Shown piece by piece: positions 45,472 to 54,068 of a stretch of 64,000 nucleotides of DNA. The stretch is from Archangium violaceum. Its GTDB lineage: Bacteria; Myxococcota; Myxococcia; Myxococcales; Myxococcaceae. Within the stretch, counting starts at the first letter, position 1. The number at the start of each line of letters is the position of its first letter. The translations under genes and the position numbers were made by a program. The stretch is from positions 10,667,501 to 10,731,500 of the forward strand of contig NZ_CP069338.1 in NCBI RefSeq assembly GCF_016859125.1. Reading direction: 5' to 3'. The notes beneath the pieces are model-generated. The model had not been told where the DNA came from. It worked only from the letters and a program-made list of their open reading frames with translations, and did not search any database.

Positions 45472-46719
45472 CTACGCCACGGGCTTCCTTCTGAAACGCG
45501 ACAGGTGCTCCTCGCCGTTCTCCGCGAACCGCTGCGCCAGCTCGGCCTGCCCCTCCGCGCCGTGCTCCAGCAGGTACGCCAGCTCCGAGGGCAGCAACGC
45601 CTTGACGGTGACGAGCTTCACCTCCCCATACGGGATGGAGAAGTGACTCGGCAACGAGCGTGACTCCACGCCCAGCAGCACGGCCACCCTGCCCTCCTCG
45701 GTGACGAGGGACTTGGGTATGCCCTTTCCGGACACCTCCATGGAGAAGAGGCCCGCCTTCACGCTCTCGCGCACGTGCTCGTGCTCGGCGACTTCATCCG
45801 CCACTCGGTCCAACAGCATCAGGGGCCACCCTTTCAAGATGTCCTTCACGGCCGCGTCCACTTCCAGGGCGAGCTCCAGACCGAAGCCCACTGAGGGCTC
45901 CAGGCGCTCGATGAAGGGGTCCGAGAGCCCGTGGGTGACGAGCAGCGTACGCCCCGCCTCGCGACGGATGACGCGCCAGAGCTGCCGGTGACCTGGCCAC
46001 GAGCCGCTCATGGCGATGGGCATGAAGACCTCCCTGTCCAGCGACCCCAAGGTGCACCAAACCGTTTCACGAGCGGTGTCCGCCTGCTCGAACAACTCGC
46101 GGCTTTTCCGGTCCTGCTCGCGCTCCTCCGCGCTGACGGTGCTGGGGCCGGTGACCTCCTTGAACTTCGCCCCCGTTGCGCCCATGCGCTCCAGGGCCTG
46201 CTTTACCTCCTCGGAGATGATGATGGCCGGGCTCCATCCCCAGGTACGGAACACTCGGGCATCGCCCACTTTCGAGGGGTCGATGCGCATGCCAATCACG
46301 GACCTGTACTGGCCTGTCTTGTCGGGCCTGTCATCCCCCGGCTCCCAGTGGCGCACCTCGTCGGATGCCTCGTCGTCGATGCACTTCACGACACGCGTGA
46401 TGTTGAGCAGGACGTACGGTTCGCTCTGTCCGTCCACATCCACCGGAATCAGCTGCACATCACCGGGCGCCAGCTCGGCGAAGACAGCCGCCACCCTGGC
46501 ATGAACCACGGGGATGGTCGCACCCGCCAACAAGGAGAAGTCGAGCGGCCTGCCCGGGACATAGATGGGAATCCGGATCCGCGCATCGACGTGAGCGGGC
46601 TCACCCCGTACGAACTGCCAGGTACGAATCTCCTGCCCCTGCTGATCCACGGGATCATCCAGGTGCCAGCGACCCGGGATGTAAACGTCGTCGAACAGAT
46701 CGAAGTACAGTCCCGTCAT
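45472..46719 (-). CDS. Fused Imm11 (DUF1629-like) and suppressor-of-fused-like immunity protein
   Basis: 415 residues; ATG 46719 lies 8 bp after the toxin stop. Residues 1-190 resemble the Imm11/DUF1629 immunity family often found beside AHH toxins (LYFDLFDDVYIPGRWHLDDP, YVLLNITRVVKCIDDEASDE, SEEVKQALERMGATGAKFKE). The second half (GFGLELALEVDAAVKDILKG, GEVKLVTVKALLPSELAYLL) has the pattern of SUFU-type immunity domains. So one polypeptide seems to carry two immunity folds. Cytoplasmic; no signal. A partial copy survives at 34870-35070. Confidence 0.7.
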   Translation of the reverse strand: MTGLYFDLFDDVYIPGRWHLDDPVDQQGQEIRTWQFVRGEPAHVDARIRIPIYVPGRPLDFSLLAGATIPVVHARVAAVFAELAPGDVQLIPVDVDGQSEPYVLLNITRVVKCIDDEASDEVRHWEPGDDRPDKTGQYRSVIGMRIDPSKVGDARVFRTWGWSPAIIISEEVKQALERMGATGAKFKEVTGPSTVSAEEREQDRKSRELFEQADTARETVWCTLGSLDREVFMPIAMSGSWPGHRQLWRVIRREAGRTLLVTHGLSDPFIERLEPSVGFGLELALEVDAAVKDILKGWPLMLLDRVADEVAEHEHVRESVKAGLFSMEVSGKGIPKSLVTEEGRVAVLLGVESRSLPSHFSIPYGEVKLVTVKALLPSELAYLLEHGAEGQAELAQRFAENGEEHLSRFRRKPVA

Positions 46720-46727
46720 GAGGACTC

Positions 46728-48110
46728 CTAGGGCGATGCCCCTCTGGTTAGCAGCTTGTTGAGCCTGCTTCCCTCCCTGATGATCTCCTCGGCCAGTTGC
46801 CGGAGTGCTTGCCTCAATGCAAGCGCGCACTCCTGCTGGTTGGAGCAGTTGTCCGTCGCAGCTTTCAGGTGCTTATGAACGAGTTGATGGTACTCCTCGG
46901 GATGAGGCCCCTTGTGCCCAAGGAGTGGGACCGTATTGGCCGGGTCCTCCATCGACATGCCCGCCTTGTCAAAGATTTTCTTGAATAGCGGCGTCCAAGG
47001 CCCGCCTCGCGCAGTGGACTTGCTGTTCTCGACAGTGGCGATGTGGTGCACGTCCGGCTTCTTCTTCGGCGGGTCCGCGCGTGCCGGAGAGCCCCTCGCG
47101 GCCATGCTCACGGCATTGGCGGGCAGAACGACACTGAACGTGCCCTCGGCCACGGCGACCTTTACCTTGTCCGCTTCCTGCACAGCCGTGAGCACGTCTC
47201 GGATGCCGGCATGGGACTTGAGCGCACCGGCGGCTTTCGCGAAGCCCGGCAGCTTCGGGGCCTTGGACACGAGCGCCGCCGTCTCCCCTACCGCAGCCGT
47301 TCCCAGCATGAGGAGAATCCGCACGCTGTTGGGCCCGATGACCTTGCCGAAGCGCTCTCCCGCCTCGCGCAGTTCCGCGAACGTGCTGGCCTCCGCCGCC
47401 TCCTCCCAGAGCTTGAAGTAGGCCCGTACCAGGTCGAAGAGCTCCCAGCCCAGGTAGCCCCACATGAGCACGGCCAGTGCAGCGGCCACGCCTTTAGAAA
47501 CGGGCTCGGGTGCCGAAACCAAGGCGAGGTATCCAATGATGGTGAGGCTCAGCGTCGTCCAGAGCTGCGTCGTGGAGAACATGGAGCGCAGTTCCGCGTC
47601 CCGGGCCTCCAGCGCCGCATTCACCGAGAGCGCCAGGGCGAGGTCGCGCTTGTCCTCGCCGTCCAGGCCCGGCCCGTCCTTGAACAACTCGAGGCAGTCG
47701 CCCGGCGTGCCTTGCCGCTCTCAGAAGCTCCCGTAGGTCCGCGCCAGGGGCGTGCGCCACGCCTCGCCCGGCAGCGGGGCCGAGGCCAGCGCCAGCTTGC
47801 GGTGGAGGTAGAGCGGGAAACGCGAGCCGGCCGCCCGCAGTGGCATGTTCAGCACCAGGGTGGTGAGCGCTTCGTTGAGCTCGAAGTCGCTCACCTGCAC
47901 TGCCCCGAACCGGTTGGGCAGCGAGAGGCGAACCACCTCGTCCGAGATCCCGCCCACCACCTCGGCCTCCGCTTCAGCCACGGATGACTTCACATGAGAC
48001 ACGCCAGTGGCGCACGCAGCGTGGAGGAAGAGGACAATGAGGGCCCAAGCGCCCAATCCGGGGCGCGGCCGGGTTCCTGCCAGGCACGGACCAACAAGAC
48101 GGGTGGACAC
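46728..48110 (-). pseudogene. SitA-like lipoprotein toxin with AHH-type tip, interrupted by in-frame TGA
   Basis: Starts at GTG 48110 with GAGGTG upstream. The signal ends FLHAAC, a lipobox-like site. The frame is open to TGA 47721-47723 and then, without any shift, continues to 46728. Around the stop the text is TYGSF-stop-ERQGTPGDCLELF; related proteins have a Cys (or Trp) at that place, so one base change explains it. Downstream are the shared toxin core and an AHH-like nuclease tip with VHHIATVENSKSTARGGPWT and LGHKGPHPEEYHQLVHKHL. In Myxococcus, SitA lipoprotein toxins pass between cells by outer-membrane exchange. Probably inactive here unless the TGA is a sequencing error. Confidence 0.8.
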
Positions 48111-48205
48111 GCCGCACCTCTGAAGCCGGGGACTGGCCCCAGGATGACAGAGGGGCTCGACGAGCACGGAAGGAGGCGGGAGACATCGGCGCCTGAAAAG
48201 AGAAC

Positions 48206-48233
48206 GGGCCGCCAGGCTTTCACCTGGCGGCCC
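48206..48233 (-). terminator. Terminator beside the left att repeat
   Basis: GGGCCGCCAGG-CTTTCA-CCTGGCGGCCC, perfect 11-bp arms, followed on the minus strand by a T-rich run. It sits exactly where the terminator of a minus-strand tRNA would lie, just past the tRNA-Thr 3' fragment. Confidence 0.8.
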
Positions 48234-48238
48234 GCTCA

Positions 48239-48283
48239 TGGAGCCGACACCCAGATTTGAACTGGGGACCTACTGATTACGAA
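48239..48283 (-). repeat. Left attachment site: 45-bp 3' fragment of tRNA-Thr
   Basis: Identical base for base to 62311-62355, the CCA end, T arm, variable loop and part of the anticodon arm of tRNA-Thr(CGU). Identity stops sharply inside the anticodon loop. Direct orientation with the intact tRNA gene, as produced when an element integrates at a tRNA 3' end. Confidence 0.93.
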
Positions 48284-48378
48284 GAGTGGGGTCTTCTCGG
48301 GTCCGCATCGCAAATTACCATAATCACTGGGGAAAGCGGCCTCTTTTGGCCCGACTTGGCCGCCGGTGGCGGCCCGAA

Positions 48379-48400
48379 TTACCCAACAAATTACCCAACA
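48379..48400. promoter_or_regulatory. Integrase arm-type repeats, left end
   Basis: TTACCCAACA occurs at 48379-48388 and again at 48391-48400. The same decamer appears once near the right end at 62243-62252. The placement about 100 bp inside the att repeat fits integrase arm-binding sites. Confidence 0.65.
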
Positions 48401-48665
48401 CAAGCCTGCCGGTAGTCTCTCCTCATGGAAGACTCCACGGGCGAGAACTCACCCGCGCCTCCCCCGTTGCACGGGGCTCTTCATGCACGTCCGGCGCCGC
48501 TACCTTCGGGGGCCAAGCACGCAGCAGTTGCTCGCTACGGCAGCCCCACTCGCGCGGTGATCGGGCGGAGAGGATTCGACATGGCGAGCAGTCCTCTTCA
48601 CCCATGCGAACGTATTCCTGCCCGGCCCCTTGACCGCTTCTACATGCAGCTGCTTGGATACCCGG

Positions 48666-49190
48666 ATGAATGATCCACAAGGCGCAGGGGGTCGCCAGCG
48701 GTCCGCAGGGCTCGCCTCGGAGCCTATTCTCGGGAACCGCATCGGCTGGGTGACCGGCGTGGATACCACGGGACAGCTCCTCGTTGACTTCGAGGGGAAC
48801 CCCGCCAGCCCACTCGTAGCGCAAACGGTCGTCACCCTGATGCCCGCCATCATGCAGGAAGCCGTGAGCACCCGTCAGCGCGTGGTGCTCATCTTCGCCA
48901 ACGGCGACCCGGGCCTGCCCGTCATCATGGGCTTCATCCAGCCAACTGTCTCCACACCCCTCGTGAATGCCGTCCTCGCGCAGTCCGAGCAGAAGGCCCA
49001 CGAGCAAATGGATGTCTCGGTGGACGGAAAGAGCGTCACCATCGAGGGCAAGGATGAGATTGTCCTAAAGTGTGGTCAGGCCAGCATCACCCTGCGACGC
49101 AACGGCAAGATCACCCTGAAGGGCGTGTACGTGGAGAGCCATGCAACCGGGACCAACCGCATCAAGGGGGGCTCGGTCCAGGTGAACTGA
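48666..49190 (+). CDS. DUF6484-domain protein (copy B)
   Basis: 174 residues, nearly identical to copy A (for example DTTGQ for DATGQ, AILAQSEQ for AVLAESEQ-type changes). The ATG overlaps the end of a 31-codon upstream frame (48573-48671 region) in an ATGAATGA arrangement, but that small frame is not conserved in copy A. Followed without a gap by the TIGR02270 gene. Confidence 0.8.
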   Translation: MNDPQGAGGRQRSAGLASEPILGNRIGWVTGVDTTGQLLVDFEGNPASPLVAQTVVTLMPAIMQEAVSTRQRVVLIFANGDPGLPVIMGFIQPTVSTPLVNAVLAQSEQKAHEQMDVSVDGKSVTIEGKDEIVLKCGQASITLRRNGKITLKGVYVESHATGTNRIKGGSVQVN

Positions 49191-50507
49191 ATGCCACCTC
49201 CGCGATTGATGATGGACGTCTACGAGGAGCACCTCAGCGAGGCGGGCTTCCTCTGGACCCGGTGGGAACGCTGCCTGGCCTCACCAACCGTGGACCTCAC
49301 GGCCGCCGAAGCCCAGGAGGAGCGGCTCCTGGCCCACATGGACGGACTCGCCTTCGGTGGCCCCGAGGTCGCCGAACGGCTGCTCATTCTCACCCTCGAG
49401 TTGGAAGCACCGGCAGAGGTGGCCTCGGCTGCATTCGCGCTGCTCGCGAGCGGTCAGGACGGAGCGAAGCATGTCCTGGAGCGGCTCGAGGTGGGCGAGG
49501 GTCCGGCCCTCGCTGGAATCCAACGGGCCCTGGAGCTCGACGATTCGCTGGCGGCCGCAGCGCTCCTCCCGCTGTTGAGCTCTTCCAGCGTGGATGCCCA
49601 GGCGGTGGTGCTCGAAGCGCTGGTGTTCCGGAGGGCCGTGCCTCCCTCCACCCTGGCGAGGTTCCTCTCACACGCCGACCCGAGGCTCCAGGCTACCGCA
49701 CTGCTGGGCCTGGAGGGACACCCCGAGGAGAGCGTCCGGAAGGCGCTGCACGCCGCGCTCGACGCTCCCCAGGTGCACGTACGGAATGCGGCGCTCGTTT
49801 CGGGGCTGATTGCCGGCCTCCGAAGGGCCTGGGACAAGTGCGAGAAGTGGGCTGCGGAGCCCTCGGCGGTCGGCGCGCAGGCGAGGGTGCTCCTAGCCCT
49901 CGGGGGAAGTGAGCAGGATGTCACCCGGCTCGTGAAGTTGCTGGACGTCCCGGAACTGCGTTCCTCTACCCTGTGGGCGCTAAGCTTCAGCGGCCAATTG
50001 GCGGCCGCGGAAGCGTGTCTCGCTTGGATGGAGGAGGACCGGGGGACAGCCGCGCTCGCCGCGGAGGCGTTCTCCGCCATCACCGGGTTGCCGCTCGAGG
50101 GCGCCTATGTGGGTCCTTCTCGGGAGGATGAAGCCGAGGAACCCATTCCCCTGGAGGAGGAGGACCTCGACGCCGACCTCGTCCCCGGCCCGGAGGATGC
50201 GCTGGCCACTCCGGCGCCTGATGCGGTCGCCGCCTGGTGGAAGGAGGCACGAGCACGCTTCGACCCGGGCACCCGCTATCTGCGGGGCATCCCCTTCAGC
50301 GCACAGTCGCTCCTCGGGGCGCTCCACCAGGAGCCGATGCGCCGACGGGGGGTGCTGGCACTGGAGCTGGCCATCCGGAGCCGGGGGCAGTTCCGGCTCG
50401 AAGCCCGGGCCTTTACCCGCCGTCAGGCGTCCGAGCTGGCCAGAGCGCTCGCCGCCCCAGCATCCATCTCGCCCCGCCGCTTCGACGGGCTGATGACCCA
50501 AGGCTGA
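49191..50507 (+). CDS. TIGR02270 family HEAT-repeat protein (copy B)
   Basis: 438 residues, same length and layout as copy A. Substitutions are spread through the HEAT region (GHPEESVRKALHAALDAPQV against GRPEESARKALNAALDDPHV), while the last ~130 residues are almost unchanged. Both copies remain open, so both are probably under selection or the duplication is recent. Confidence 0.85.
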   Translation: MPPPRLMMDVYEEHLSEAGFLWTRWERCLASPTVDLTAAEAQEERLLAHMDGLAFGGPEVAERLLILTLELEAPAEVASAAFALLASGQDGAKHVLERLEVGEGPALAGIQRALELDDSLAAAALLPLLSSSSVDAQAVVLEALVFRRAVPPSTLARFLSHADPRLQATALLGLEGHPEESVRKALHAALDAPQVHVRNAALVSGLIAGLRRAWDKCEKWAAEPSAVGAQARVLLALGGSEQDVTRLVKLLDVPELRSSTLWALSFSGQLAAAEACLAWMEEDRGTAALAAEAFSAITGLPLEGAYVGPSREDEAEEPIPLEEEDLDADLVPGPEDALATPAPDAVAAWWKEARARFDPGTRYLRGIPFSAQSLLGALHQEPMRRRGVLALELAIRSRGQFRLEARAFTRRQASELARALAAPASISPRRFDGLMTQG

Positions 50508-50514
50508 AAGTCCC

Positions 50515-51384
50515 CTACTTCTTCGGCTGGACGTCCACCTGGACCTGGACCCGTGACATCAGGAGGAACTTCGTGTCGCTCAACCAAGCCTCGACGGTGC
50601 TCTTTCCCGGGCGCAGTGCCTGATACGTGGAGGAAGTGCTGGACTGCTTCGTCAAGTCAAGCTCCTCCGGGTTGGATTGGATTTCGATGCGCAACTGCTG
50701 CAACGACTGGGACTGCTTGGGATGGACCTGGATCTCCACTTCCTCGCCAACCTGGAGCTGAGACTTCGACACCGTCACCTTGTCGATGCGCGGCAGGCTC
50801 TGAGACACGTGCTGGCTCACGTGCCGCTCCATGTAGCCCTGGAGGGAGCGCGCAATGGGCTCCACCGAGATACCGCTGGTGTCGCGCAGCTCGACATACA
50901 CGTTGTGGAAGATCCAGAACACCGTCCGGAGCGGCGTGCCAGGCATCTGGACGGAGAGCTGCCCCAGCCAGGCCGGTCCCCGGACGTAGGGAACCCTGCG
51001 CATGGAGGTAATGGTCACCCCCGAGAGGAAGCGCTCCCGCGCGGCGGCGGTGCCGTTACTGGAGACATGGATCCTGAGGATGAAAGTGGCCTTGCCACGC
51101 CGGAAGACCCAGTTTCGGCTGACCAGGCCGCCGGAGTGAGTGTAGACATCCTCAGAGAAGGGCTCCCAACCTGCTTCCGACGTGGGCAGGAACTCCTTCA
51201 CACCGTCCCAGTCCGCCACCACTCCGACGTCCGGGTTCGGGCTGAAGACGACCTGATCGAAACCGATCCGGTCCTTGAACTCCTTCAACTTTTGCGGATT
51301 GACCAACGACATGGGTTCTCCCCGAGCGGTCGCGCCGAAAGCCCAGCACAGCAGAATCATATGCAGGATCGGATGAACGCTCAT
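50515..51384 (-). CDS. Exported protein, candidate immunity partner (copy B)
   Basis: 289 residues with signal peptide (ILLCWAFGATARG). Differences from copy A cluster in the middle (YTHSGGLVSRNWVFRRGKAT against YTLPGDLVMRKWSFRRGKAT), while the Ig-like tail is conserved. ATG 51384 is 3 bp after the effector stop, so the two are translated together. That the middle varies in step with the effector's variable region is in keeping with an effector/immunity pair. Confidence 0.6.
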   Translation of the reverse strand: MSVHPILHMILLCWAFGATARGEPMSLVNPQKLKEFKDRIGFDQVVFSPNPDVGVVADWDGVKEFLPTSEAGWEPFSEDVYTHSGGLVSRNWVFRRGKATFILRIHVSSNGTAAARERFLSGVTITSMRRVPYVRGPAWLGQLSVQMPGTPLRTVFWIFHNVYVELRDTSGISVEPIARSLQGYMERHVSQHVSQSLPRIDKVTVSKSQLQVGEEVEIQVHPKQSQSLQQLRIEIQSNPEELDLTKQSSTSSTYQALRPGKSTVEAWLSDTKFLLMSRVQVQVDVQPKK

Positions 51385-51387
51385 GAA

Positions 51388-52551
51388 TCACTTGAGACTC
51401 ATCACAGGCGGAAAGATGCTGATGTCGTCGACCGTCCCGGCCCGCTCCCAGTTGGGATAGGGATAGCGTTTCGGGTCGTAGTCGATGGTGTTGTCGAGGT
51501 ACTCCCGGGTCTTTTCCATCCCGACGTGAGGCCCCGCGCACGCATCCAGGATCTTTCCGGCCATGCGGACGAACGCATGGTTCCCAAAGGACGTCCGCTT
51601 GGGGTGTAAGGGCATGACGATCTTGTCGGTGCCGTTACTCCGGTAGAACGGGTTGTTACAGGCACCCACGCCGATCAGGTTCGTCGTATGGATGTACCCA
51701 AAGGGCTCCATGAACAACCACTCCGTGCTCACTCCCAGGGCCGCAGCGAATACCTGCACAGCGGACGCTTGGTCGTAGCAACAGCACTCAGGATCCTCTC
51801 CCTTCATGTACCCATTGAGCCGAAACTCCCGCGCGTCCGGATCTCCATAGTGGTATTTGCCTTCCAACGTGTCGTACTCGAGCCCATGACCCGTGTGGCA
51901 GTAGCGGGTGATCTTTTCCAAGACCTCGCCGGGAGTCTTCAGGCCCACCACGCCCATTCTGTTGCACAGGAAGCGGAGGACCTCGACCCAGACCTCCGTC
52001 TTGAAAGGGATGATGGGCACCGCGGGGAGGAAGAAGACCTCCACGTCGGACCCGCCCAGGACGATGGAGCCTCCAGGATCCGCGAAGGAAACCCTCCATT
52101 CGATGCTGCCGCGGTACCAAGCAATCCTGTAGGGCAGCGTCTTGATCTGGGCCTTGACGACGTGCTCCCCCACTCCCAGCGGGAGCTTCGCAGTGATCTC
52201 CATGTCGCCCAGGCAGCCGAGCAGTTCTCCTTCGCCGCTGACGTTCTCCGCCTCGATGACCTTGATCTTGACCTCGACGTCCTTGGTGGCGCCATCGGCC
52301 TCATGGATGAGCATGGCGGCAGCCTTCTTGGAGTACGCCGCCTCCTGCGGAAGGCCCATCTTCTTGGCGTCGGCCCAGACGTCATTGACGTCCTCGCCCT
52401 TCTTCCAGTGGGGCGGGGAGATCAGCGTCTTGCCGCGGCTGACCTTGATGGTCCCCTTGAAGGTCACCTCCAGGATTTCAGCCCGGAGCTTCCACTCCTT
52501 CAGTTCGGCGGAGGCTGCCACCGGGACATTGACGGCTTCGCCGATTTCCAT
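51388..52551 (-). CDS. Transglutaminase/papain-like effector, full length (copy B)
   Basis: 387 residues from ATG 52551. Candidate catalytic residues: Cys256-258 cluster before YDQASAVQVFAAALG, His325 in NHAFVRMAGKI, Asp336 in ILDACAGPH. This order matches transglutaminase-like cysteine proteases. The N-terminal part (MEIGEAVNVP to about 200) is nearly identical to copy A; sequence around the active centre (LEGKYHYGDPDAREFRLNGY, FMEPFGYIHTTNLIGVG) has diverged while the three catalytic positions are kept. No signal peptide, as expected for a secretion-apparatus-delivered effector. Function is inference. Confidence 0.65.
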   Translation of the reverse strand: MEIGEAVNVPVAASAELKEWKLRAEILEVTFKGTIKVSRGKTLISPPHWKKGEDVNDVWADAKKMGLPQEAAYSKKAAAMLIHEADGATKDVEVKIKVIEAENVSGEGELLGCLGDMEITAKLPLGVGEHVVKAQIKTLPYRIAWYRGSIEWRVSFADPGGSIVLGGSDVEVFFLPAVPIIPFKTEVWVEVLRFLCNRMGVVGLKTPGEVLEKITRYCHTGHGLEYDTLEGKYHYGDPDAREFRLNGYMKGEDPECCCYDQASAVQVFAAALGVSTEWLFMEPFGYIHTTNLIGVGACNNPFYRSNGTDKIVMPLHPKRTSFGNHAFVRMAGKILDACAGPHVGMEKTREYLDNTIDYDPKRYPYPNWERAGTVDDISIFPPVMSLK

Positions 52552-52615
52552 AGCCACTCCCCTTGCGTTTCCCGGACGCCGCCGGAACCCTCGCCGTCAT
52601 CGCGACGGACAGAGC

Positions 52616-52999
52616 TCAGCCCATGATGTTCTTCTTGTTGTGGAAGAGCGGGTCGCCCAGGCGGCACACGTTCTTACCTTCGAACTTCACGTCAAAGGAG
52701 TACATCATGAACTCCGCCGGCCCTTTGGTGGAGCCGCTCACGACGCCTCCGCCGGCCGTGCCCGCCTCGTCACCCGCCGTCTGCTTGTACTGAGCGCTCT
52801 TCACCATAGGCATCTTGCCGTTGACGGTCACCGACGTCGGGCCCTTCGAGGCGTCCGAGGACATGCCCGTGTTCGGGTAGGGAATCGGGACGGGCCCTCC
52901 AGGCGAGGGTGTCTTGCAGACGTCGGGGAACACGATGCTCTGTCCCCCGCTGTCCTCGCTGGCGATGCCCCGGCCGTTGGCGAAAACCTTCGTGCTCAT
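52616..52999 (-). CDS. PAAR-like DUF4150 protein (copy B)
   Basis: 127 residues; only Ser for Thr in KTPSPGG and Ser for Gly in MVKSAQY separate it from copy A. Its ATG overlaps the stop of the ketosynthase-like gene (ATGA at 52996-52999), showing translational coupling. Likely the tip protein that carries the effector. Confidence 0.9.
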   Translation of the reverse strand: MSTKVFANGRGIASEDSGGQSIVFPDVCKTPSPGGPVPIPYPNTGMSSDASKGPTSVTVNGKMPMVKSAQYKQTAGDEAGTAGGGVVSGSTKGPAEFMMYSFDVKFEGKNVCRLGDPLFHNKKNIMG

Positions 53000-54063
53000 C
53001 GCGCCTCCTGACGTGGAACCGCCCCCACCAACGCAGCCCCCCGAGCCTCGCGGTCAGACGAACACCATATCAGACCAGGAGCATCCCTGTATCCCCGTTG
53101 GATGCCAATGGCCGCGAGCGACACCAGCATCGGTCCAAGCGCGGCGCCCGGGTCTCCCGTGCAATCGACGGGGTGCTCGAAACGGAAGCCGTCCTCGAAG
53201 TAGCGCGAGTGCCGCAGGTAGGACACGCCCCATTCCTTGGACCAGAAGCTCTCACCGTTCAGACCGGCGTAGACACACCGTACCCGGGGCACCGCCTGTC
53301 CGGCCACGAGGGAGAAGAGTTCGCGAAATGCATCCGACAAGCCTTCTCCGAGATGGGGCTCCGTTCCATACAGGTGCCCCTTCTCGACACCTGTGCCAAC
53401 CCCTAGGACACGGGCCATGGGAGTCAACCCCAGCCGCCGCCCGCGTCCCGGACGACCCAGCAACATGAAGCTGGCACCTTCACCGGGCACGAACCCATCT
53501 GAGAGCCCCTGGACCCGGAGGCGCTTCTCGTCCCACAAGGCATCCAGCAACGGCAGGTCACAATAGGTGTCCACCCCTCCCACCAGGACCTGCTCCAAGG
53601 AGGCGGTCCCCAGTCTCCGCAGGGCCTCCGCGAGTGCCAGCAGCCCCCCCGCCCGACCCTGGGGGAACAGCTTGCTGCCGCGGACATCCAACTCCACGCC
53701 GGACTGATGCGCGAGCTGCTCAAGGAACTCCGGGCCGACGCCGCCGCCGTCCTCGGGAAGAGCCAGCAGGAGCGCTGGCTTCGAGAGACCATGGGCCGCC
53801 TGCTGGAGCGCGGAGGAGGCCAGCCGCAACATGCGCGCGTAGCGGGCCGAGGGGACCTTCAGCATGGCTTGGGGAAGGCTCAGCTCGGGCAGGAACTCCT
53901 CGTCGAGGAAGCCCGCCAGGATGGGCTCGGAGTGCCGGTCGACGAAGGCGGACTCCCGCACTCGTACGATTCCGGCCCGAAGGGCAGCGGCCACAGCCGG
54001 CGCGGTCAACCCCACCGGCGCCACCATCCCGAGCCCGAGAATCTCCGCAGATTGCGTTCGCAT
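52996..54063 (-). CDS. Ketosynthase-like protein, native 3' end (copy B)
   Basis: 355 residues. Same non-catalytic thiolase-fold features as copy A (FPQGRAGG where true enzymes have the active Cys; GGVDTYCDLPLLDALWD). It ends RGAALVGAVPRQEAR, the natural terminus that copy A lost to the IS. Between a DUF2169 gene (5 bp away) and DUF4150 it probably acts with them in effector loading. Confidence 0.85.
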   Translation of the reverse strand: MRTQSAEILGLGMVAPVGLTAPAVAAALRAGIVRVRESAFVDRHSEPILAGFLDEEFLPELSLPQAMLKVPSARYARMLRLASSALQQAAHGLSKPALLLALPEDGGGVGPEFLEQLAHQSGVELDVRGSKLFPQGRAGGLLALAEALRRLGTASLEQVLVGGVDTYCDLPLLDALWDEKRLRVQGLSDGFVPGEGASFMLLGRPGRGRRLGLTPMARVLGVGTGVEKGHLYGTEPHLGEGLSDAFRELFSLVAGQAVPRVRCVYAGLNGESFWSKEWGVSYLRHSRYFEDGFRFEHPVDCTGDPGAALGPMLVSLAAIGIQRGYRDAPGLIWCSSDREARGAALVGAVPRQEAR

Positions 54064-54068
54064 GGGGA

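Noticed and set aside
47721-47723. TGA as selenocysteine in the SitA-like toxin
   Set aside because: No stem-loop suited to a bacterial SECIS directly after the TGA, and the site is not a redox centre; simple nonsense mutation is more likely.
48573-48671. Small upstream gene before copy B DUF6484 (MASSPLHPCERIPA...)
   Set aside because: A one-base difference puts the same stretch in another frame in copy A, so it is not under coding constraint.
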